NCBI GenBank assembly: GCA_033584155.1
Contig: CP138355.1
Coordinates: 2,861,826 to 2,925,825 of the forward strand
Direction: 5' to 3'
Source: Candidatus Electrothrix scaldis
GTDB taxonomy: Bacteria; Desulfobacterota; Desulfobulbia; Desulfobulbales; Desulfobulbaceae
DNA: 64,000 nt
Below the pieces are notes generated by a model, which saw only the letters and a program-made list of their open reading frames with translations, was not told the DNA's origin and did not search any database. Below, in pieces: positions 59,219 to 64,000 of the stretch. The translations under genes and the position numbers were made by a program. The stretch's first letter is position 1, and each line of letters begins with the position of its first letter.

Positions 59219-61003
59219 TTACTCTGCCTCTCGTCGCAAGCTCTCGGCTGTATACAGATAGCGCTTGATTTTATGGGTCGCTGTTTTGACAAAGGGCTGC
59301 TTTTGTTCAAAGACCGCGCTCAGCTTGGAAGCGGAGCCGAGTCGGCTATTCACGCTTTTGCGAATTTGTTCAAGCTCAATGGCAATCTGCTCCTGCCTGG
59401 AGCCTGCCTCGCGAGACCTTTTATGCGAGGTATGATGGGGCTGCTCAGTAAGGTTATCATAATCCAGATGAACCCAGGCCTCCAGGTTTGGACCATTTTC
59501 AAGCACCAGGGCATCAAGCACCATTGGATAGCTGATAAGGCGATGCTCAATAGCCTCTGGATAGACATTTTCGCCATTAGAAAGCACAATAACCGATTTT
59601 GACCGTCCGCGTATACAAAGATTTCCCTGTGCATCCATGCAGCCCAGATCTCCGGTGTGTAGCCAGCCATCCTCAGTGAGGCTTTCCTGGCTTGCCTGGG
59701 GATTGGACCAGTATCCCTGCATGATATTGGGACCACGGGCCAGAATCTCGCCCACACCGGTCTGAGGATTTGGATCGGCAATGCGCACTTCCACCCCCAG
59801 CACAGGCTTGCCCGCAGAGCCGGGCAAGATACTACGGTCTTCAAAAGGGCCGCCAGAAAGCAGAGGGGCAGCCTCGCTGAGGCCATAACCCACAAGGAAT
59901 GGGAACCGAGCATCGCGAAGAAATTGTTCCACCTCAGGATTCAGGGCAGCTCCACCTAGCCCGAGTATTTCCAGACGTCCGCCAAAAAAACGATGGAGTT
60001 TTGCCCCAATCCGTCGAAAAAGAAATTTTCTCCCCAGGGGCAGCTTGCAGAGGAGCGCAAGGGCTTTATTCCCTTCCACAACAGGGATAACCCGTTTTTT
60101 ATAAATTTTTTCCATGACCAGCGGGACAGCCAGCAGGGCATGGGGCCGTTCTTTTTTGCAAATTTTTTCCAGGACTGAGGGGGTAGGTACCTTGCTGATA
60201 TAGAGCACAGTGGCTCCCTTAATCAGAGGCATGAGAAAGCCGGTGGTGAATTCGTAGGCATGGGAAATGGGGAGGAGGGAGAGAAAAACTGCACCAGGCG
60301 GCAGGTGGATAGCCTCATTGGTGGCATAGGCATTGGCGCAGAAATTTTTATGGCTGAGGATCACGGCCTTGGAAAATCCCGAGGTCCCAGAGGTATACAT
60401 GAAAGAGGCGGGTTGATCCGGCAGAGGCTCGGGGAATTGCAGGTTTCCAGCCTGAAGAGCATGATTATAGGTGTTGCTTGCCTGGAAAAGAAAGTCTGAA
60501 AAGCTTGTTATAGCAACCGGGAAGGCCTGATCCTGGTGATCATCAAGAGTGATGATCCGATGGATATCCAGCTCCTTGACCGTGATTTTCTTGAGCAGGT
60601 TGCGCGTGGTAAAAACGGTTTCGCAGGCCATTTCGGTGAGGATATGGAGCACATCTTCCTCAGGCAGATCCGGCAGGATGGGCACGCAGACAGCCCCCAG
60701 GCGAAGAATGGCGAAATAGGCCGTGCCCCAGTTGGGCGAGTTTTCCGCCAGCAGAGCGATCCGGTCCCCGGTGTTGACGCCGACCTGACGGAGCATGGCA
60801 GCAATAAGGAGGAGGCGCTCATGCAATTCCTGGTAGCTTATCGTCCCTTGCAGGGCAGTTCCCAAGGCTGGCAGGTCCTTATACTCGGCGCAGCTGGAAT
60901 CAATCAGGGCGTTCAGGTGGGGAGCCCGGCCTTCTTCCCGGTATTCCTTTACCGGAAAATAAATATCTGCACTGCTTTCTTTGGAGGTTTCAGAGGGTTT
61001 CAC
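59219..61003 (-). CDS. AMP-forming long-chain fatty-acid/acyl-CoA ligase
   Basis: This 594-aa ANL-family adenylating enzyme has the P-loop-like FMYTSGTSGFSKAVILSHKN near residue 205, VGYGLSEAAPLLS near 365, and WLHTGDLGCMDAQGNLCIRGRSKSVIVLSNGENVYPEAIE near 445-485. It activates a fatty or aryl acid with ATP and CoA. A tail of about 90 residues follows the usual ending; it has the final VKTATHKIKRYLY that carries the catalytic Lys. There is no signal peptide. Substrate chain length cannot be told. Confidence 0.9.
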   Translation of the reverse strand: MKPSETSKESSADIYFPVKEYREEGRAPHLNALIDSSCAEYKDLPALGTALQGTISYQELHERLLLIAAMLRQVGVNTGDRIALLAENSPNWGTAYFAILRLGAVCVPILPDLPEEDVLHILTEMACETVFTTRNLLKKITVKELDIHRIITLDDHQDQAFPVAITSFSDFLFQASNTYNHALQAGNLQFPEPLPDQPASFMYTSGTSGFSKAVILSHKNFCANAYATNEAIHLPPGAVFLSLLPISHAYEFTTGFLMPLIKGATVLYISKVPTPSVLEKICKKERPHALLAVPLVMEKIYKKRVIPVVEGNKALALLCKLPLGRKFLFRRIGAKLHRFFGGRLEILGLGGAALNPEVEQFLRDARFPFLVGYGLSEAAPLLSGGPFEDRSILPGSAGKPVLGVEVRIADPNPQTGVGEILARGPNIMQGYWSNPQASQESLTEDGWLHTGDLGCMDAQGNLCIRGRSKSVIVLSNGENVYPEAIEHRLISYPMVLDALVLENGPNLEAWVHLDYDNLTEQPHHTSHKRSREAGSRQEQIAIELEQIRKSVNSRLGSASKLSAVFEQKQPFVKTATHKIKRYLYTAESLRREAE

Positions 61004-61053
61004 AAAGATTTTTCACAAAAACTTTTCGCAAAGATATGTGTATGCCAGTCTAT

Positions 61054-61161
61054 GCCCACCGTTGAAACGGTGGGCTATGTTCTGTCGCCCCCTTCGGGGG
61101 CTGAAGGAAAACATCGTCCCGGAGGGACTGCCGGAAATAGCCCGGTCTTTCAAGGCCGGGA
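61054..61161. repeat. Cluster of four GC-rich palindromes (REP-like)
   Basis: In order: GCCCACCGTT-GA-AACGGTGGGC (61054-61075, perfect 10-bp arms), GCCCCC-TTC-GGGGGC (61087-61101), GTCCC-GGA-GGGAC (61116-61128), and an imperfect CCCGGTCTT/AGGCCGGG hairpin (about 61142-61161). It lies between the acyl-CoA ligase and ogt, both transcribed in the minus direction. The CCCACCGTT and TCCC-GGGA boxes also occur near 46.0 kb, so this is a dispersed repeat family. Confidence 0.75.
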
Positions 61162-61210
61162 CAGAAAACGCATTTCCAGGAACATTTACAGAGGATTATA
61201 TGCTGTATCT

Positions 61211-61750
61211 TTATCCGATGCAATGCGGAATCTTTTTTTCCATATCCAGCAGGAATTGCTTCATATGCAGGCCCCCGGCAAAGCCGGTCAGGCTGCCGGT
61301 GCTTCCTATCACCCTGTGGCAGGGAATGACGATGGGGAGCGGATTTTTGTTGGCGGCCCCACCTACGGCCCTGGCTTTGTTCGGATTACCGAGAGCGGTA
61401 GCGATTTCTCCATAGCTCCTGGTCTCAGCAAAGGGGATCTCCTGCATGCAGGTCCAGACTGCCTGTTGGAACGATGTTCCCTGGGGCCTGAGCGGCAGGT
61501 CGAAGACTTTTCTTTTTCCCTGGAAATACTCTTCCAGCTGGGTTTTGGCCTGGCAGAGCAGGGGATGAGTATGATGAGTATGAGCTTTGATCGGGGTTGC
61601 TCTCGCGGCAAAATCCTGTCGTGCTCTATCGCCTGGAAAATTAATACCGACGAGGGTATGATTATCTGTAATAAGCGTAAGCTCTCCCAGAGGGCTAGAC
61701 ATCTTGCTGCTGAAGAGGGGGGTGACTGTCAGGTTATTATGTTTTTTCAT
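61211..61750 (-). CDS. ogt: Methylated-DNA--protein-cysteine S-methyltransferase
   Basis: This 179-aa suicidal DNA-repair protein takes methyl groups from O6-methylguanine onto its own Cys. The active site is PIVIPCHRVIGSTGSLTGFAGGL near residues 140-160, and the helix-turn-helix RSYGEIATALGNPNKARAVGGAANKNPL lies just before. The N-terminal domain (about 10-90) is the usual RNase-H-like lid. Length fits the Ogt type. Confidence 0.95.
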   Translation of the reverse strand: MKKHNNLTVTPLFSSKMSSPLGELTLITDNHTLVGINFPGDRARQDFAARATPIKAHTHHTHPLLCQAKTQLEEYFQGKRKVFDLPLRPQGTSFQQAVWTCMQEIPFAETRSYGEIATALGNPNKARAVGGAANKNPLPIVIPCHRVIGSTGSLTGFAGGLHMKQFLLDMEKKIPHCIG

Positions 61751-62037
61751 GGTGTTGTCTGTGCATTCAACAGGAGAGCTCTCCTGAGCCCTTCCCTGAA
61801 ATGAACGATTCTTGCATAAAAAAGTAAAAAACGGTATTTTGCCTGCCAGCGTAAATACTCCCTTGTTCCTTTGCTGACCCTTTTATATAAGGGATATAAA
61901 AAATATAAAAACAATCAGGCAACATGGTTGACCCTATTGATCCGATCCATTGGGCAGAGAAAACGATGTGTGAAAGGGTGGCAAGGAAAACATGTACACA
62001 TAATTCTAACCATCGGTCAAGCCGATAAGGTATTCTT
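61751..62037. other. Divergent region between ogt and prfC
   Basis: This 287-bp stretch has no gene. It has a perfect 16-bp palindrome (CAGGAGAG / CTCTCCTG) at 61771-61786 and an AT-rich stretch around 61880-61915 that may hold promoters for one or both genes. Confidence 0.4.
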
Positions 62038-63627
62038 GTGAGCAGCAAGCTGAAAAAAGAAATAGAAAAACGGCGCACCTTTGGCATTATCAGCCATCCC
62101 GATGCAGGAAAAACCACTCTGACCGAAAAGCTCCTGCTCTTTGGTGGGGCCATTAAGATGGCCGGGGCCGTGAAATCGCGCAAAACCGCTAACCATGCCA
62201 CCAGTGACTGGATGTCCATTGAGCAGGAACGCGGTATCTCGGTGACCACCTCGGTGATGAAATTCAATTACCGGGATTTTGAGATCAACCTCCTGGACAC
62301 CCCGGGCCATCAGGATTTTTCCGAGGATACCTACCGGGTCCTCACAGCGGTGGACTCGGCCCTGATGGTGATTGATTCAGCCAAGGGCGTTGAGGCCCAG
62401 ACCACCAAGTTGATGGAAGTCTGCCGGATGCGCAATACCCCCATCATCACCTTTATTAATAAGCTGGACCGGGACGGCATGGATCCCCTGGACATCCTCG
62501 CAGATATTGAGGAAAAGCTCCAGATTGAATGCGCGCCCCTGTCCTGGCCCATCGGTATGGGCAAGCGCTTTAAAGGTGTCTATGATCTGCACCGCAATGA
62601 GCTCAATCTCTTTACCCCAAGCCAGGAAACCCGGCCCCAGGATCGGATCACTGTGCAGGGCCTGGATGACCCTCGTCTGGACGAGCTCCTGGGCGGGCCA
62701 GATGCGGAACAGCTACGGGAAGAGGTAGAGCTGCTGCACGGGGCTGCCAACCCCTTTTCCTATGAGGATTATCTCAAGGCAGGGCAGACCCCGGTTTTCT
62801 TTGGCAGTGCCATCAATAACTTCGGTGTGAAAGAGCTGCTGGATAATTTTGTTGAGCTTTCCCCGGCTCCTGGGCCACGCGCGGCCCTTTCCCGCGATGT
62901 AGAGCCCCATGAGGAGGCCTTTAGCGGCTTTACCTTTAAGATCCAGGCCAATATGGACCCGGCCCATCGTGACCGCATCGCCTTTTTCCGGATCTGTTCC
63001 GGCAAGTTCACCCGAGGTATGAGAGTGAAGCATCATCGTCTGGGCAAGGAGGTCAATCTGAGCAAGGCCACGGTTTTTATGGCCCAGAACCGAGAAAACG
63101 TGGACGAGGCCTACCCAGGTGATATCATCGGTATCCATAACCACGGCACCATCAAGATCGGCGATACCTTTACAGATAAAGAGCTGCTTAAATTCACGGG
63201 CATCCCCAACTTTGCTCCTGAGCATTTTCGTCGGGTGTTGTTAAAGAATCCGCTCAAGACTAAGCAGCTCTATAAGGGGCTGGTGCAGATGGCAGAAGAG
63301 GGCGCTGTGCAGCTCTTTCGCCCGGTGATGGGCAGTGATTACATCCTGGGCGCAGTGGGTGTGCTCCAGTTCGAGGTGACTATGGCCCGGCTCAAGGCCG
63401 AGTATAATGTGGATGCTATCTATGAGATGGTTCAGTACAACCTTGCCCGCTGGGTGACCTGTGATGATCCGAAAAAGCTCAAGGTCTTTGAGGCCAGAAA
63501 TCAGGGCAATCTTGCCCATGATGCTGAAGGCCACCTGGCCTTTTTGGCAGACGGCCAATGGCGATTGAATCATACGTCTGAGCTCTTCCCAGAGATTGTT
63601 TTTCACAATACCAGGGAACATAACTGA
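62038..63627 (+). CDS. prfC: Peptide chain release factor 3
   Basis: This 529-aa translational GTPase removes RF1 and RF2 from ribosomes. The GTPase motifs are [12 protein letters not shown] (G1) near residue 22, the [30 protein letters not shown] region (G2-G3) near 70-100, and [10 protein letters not shown] (G4) near 145. The GTG start at 62038 is the only suitable one. The domain order and length match RF3, distinct from EF-G. Confidence 0.96.
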   Translation: MSSKLKKEIEKRRTFGIISHPDAGKTTLTEKLLLFGGAIKMAGAVKSRKTANHATSDWMSIEQERGISVTTSVMKFNYRDFEINLLDTPGHQDFSEDTYRVLTAVDSALMVIDSAKGVEAQTTKLMEVCRMRNTPIITFINKLDRDGMDPLDILADIEEKLQIECAPLSWPIGMGKRFKGVYDLHRNELNLFTPSQETRPQDRITVQGLDDPRLDELLGGPDAEQLREEVELLHGAANPFSYEDYLKAGQTPVFFGSAINNFGVKELLDNFVELSPAPGPRAALSRDVEPHEEAFSGFTFKIQANMDPAHRDRIAFFRICSGKFTRGMRVKHHRLGKEVNLSKATVFMAQNRENVDEAYPGDIIGIHNHGTIKIGDTFTDKELLKFTGIPNFAPEHFRRVLLKNPLKTKQLYKGLVQMAEEGAVQLFRPVMGSDYILGAVGVLQFEVTMARLKAEYNVDAIYEMVQYNLARWVTCDDPKKLKVFEARNQGNLAHDAEGHLAFLADGQWRLNHTSELFPEIVFHNTREHN

Positions 63628-63783
63628 ATATTTTTTTGTGTGTGGGGGAGCAGGCAAGGTCTACCCGCCCCCTCTGTAAGATATCACCTCTCATCATCTG
63701 CCGCAGTATCATATGTAGTCCTCACGGGGAGATCGTTTAAATAAGACTCTCCATAATCTCAACCTGCTTGGACCTCGTTGATT

Positions 63784-64000
63784 ATGCCCGAAAAAAAAGA
63801 GTTCGTCCTTACCTCCTTTCAAGAAGATATTTTCAAAGAACAGGCTGCTCGGCAGACTGTTCGCGGAACCGTTGTCCAAAACATGGACATGCTCATAGGG
63901 TATATCGGGGAAAAGGGAGTTCCTGTTTCCGGGGTGAAAAAACATTTTTCACAGGGGCAACTTGCGAAAATCAATGATCAGCTGGTCCATCCTCTGCATA
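63784..64000 (+). CDS. Hypothetical protein, 5' part only (runs off the window)
   Basis: An ATG at 63784 opens a frame that stays open to the window end (72 codons). It begins MPEKKEFVLTSFQ, has KEQAARQTVRGTVVQNMDMLIGYI, and continues with GVPVSGVKKHFSQGQLAKINDQLVHPLH. The pattern resembles the N-terminus of a group of large uncharacterised proteins related to plasmid pRiA4b ORF-3-like families, but this is weak recall. No function can be assigned from this portion. Confidence 0.5.
   Translation, partial: MPEKKEFVLTSFQEDIFKEQAARQTVRGTVVQNMDMLIGYIGEKGVPVSGVKKHFSQGQLAKINDQLVHPLH

Noticed and set aside
60536-61804. 422-codon plus-strand frame opposite the acyl-CoA ligase and ogt
   Set aside because: It is the antisense of two well-recognised genes and of the palindrome cluster. 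It has no domain of its own.
61767-62267. 166-codon minus-strand frame at the start of prfC
   Set aside because: It is antisense to the conserved GTPase domain of RF3 and has no family pattern.
1-64000. tRNA or rRNA genes
   Set aside because: While reading the intergenic regions I saw no cloverleaf-like tRNA or conserved rRNA segment. A tRNAscan or Infernal run would be needed to be certain.

Overview
The window reads as chromosomal DNA from a Desulfobacterota bacterium, most likely the Desulfobulbales (sulfate-reducing or cable-bacterium relatives). This is inferred from gene content, because no search could be run. Pointers are an HdrABC-type electron-transfer operon, a rhodanese with an in-frame UGA that looks like selenocysteine, a class II ketol-acid reductoisomerase, and many short palindromic repeats between genes. 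Housekeeping genes have moderate GC. Several accessory genes, notably the ATPase-nuclease near 16.4-18.5 kb and a membrane gene near 28-29.3 kb, are clearly AT-rich.

Layout. 1-1.8 kb: 3' end of hdrA, then hdrC and hdrB, closed by a good terminator. 1.9-8.6 kb: an ABM-fold protein, an acetolactate-synthase-like ThDP enzyme, a sulfotransferase and a B12/radical SAM protein. A complete insertion sequence (15-bp inverted repeats, 5-bp target duplication) has landed in the last codons of the radical SAM gene. 8.6-12.6 kb: a TonB-dependent receptor with two periplasmic-binding-protein-like lipid- or envelope-exported proteins. 13-16.1 kb: a membrane protein, a Twinkle-like primase-helicase with a degenerate Toprim site, and a Uma2 nuclease. 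16.3-18.5 kb: an AT-rich island with an ATPase fused to a PD-(D/E)XK nuclease, a candidate defence protein. 18.5-21.4 kb: a DUF1287 protein, argS and the Sec-rhodanese.

21.7-32.8 kb is one long plus-strand surface-polysaccharide cluster: acetyltransferase, two flippase-like proteins, two polytopic membrane proteins, two GT2 glycosyltransferases, a WbaP-type initiating sugar-phosphate transferase and a geranylgeranyl-reductase-like flavoprotein. 33-45.8 kb is mainly housekeeping: valS, ilvC, a metallophosphoesterase, a NUDIX-pyrE-zinc ribbon operon, glmS, a Phd/VapC toxin-antitoxin pair with a perfect 24-bp operator palindrome, recJ and a glutaminyl cyclase. 46-48.4 kb: a CcbP-like protein, a truncated DUF6883-like remnant and a FecR-domain protein.

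48.4-56.5 kb is a tight six-gene minus-strand operon: a 20-repeat MORN protein, an M20 amidohydrolase, a GCS2 carboxylate-amine ligase, a gamma-glutamyltransferase and two YejB/YejE-like ABC permeases. Together these suggest handling of gamma-glutamyl or peptide compounds. 56.6-63.6 kb: a small protein, argJ, an ElyC-like protein, an AMP-forming acyl-CoA ligase, ogt and prfC. A gene cut by the window edge starts at 63784.

The least expected structure is a set of three tandem arrays of short palindromes, with units of 21, 23 and 23 bp, at 19085-19231, 32920-33057 and 46113-46273. They share architecture but not sequence. Two of the three abut aminoacyl-tRNA synthetase genes (argS and valS).
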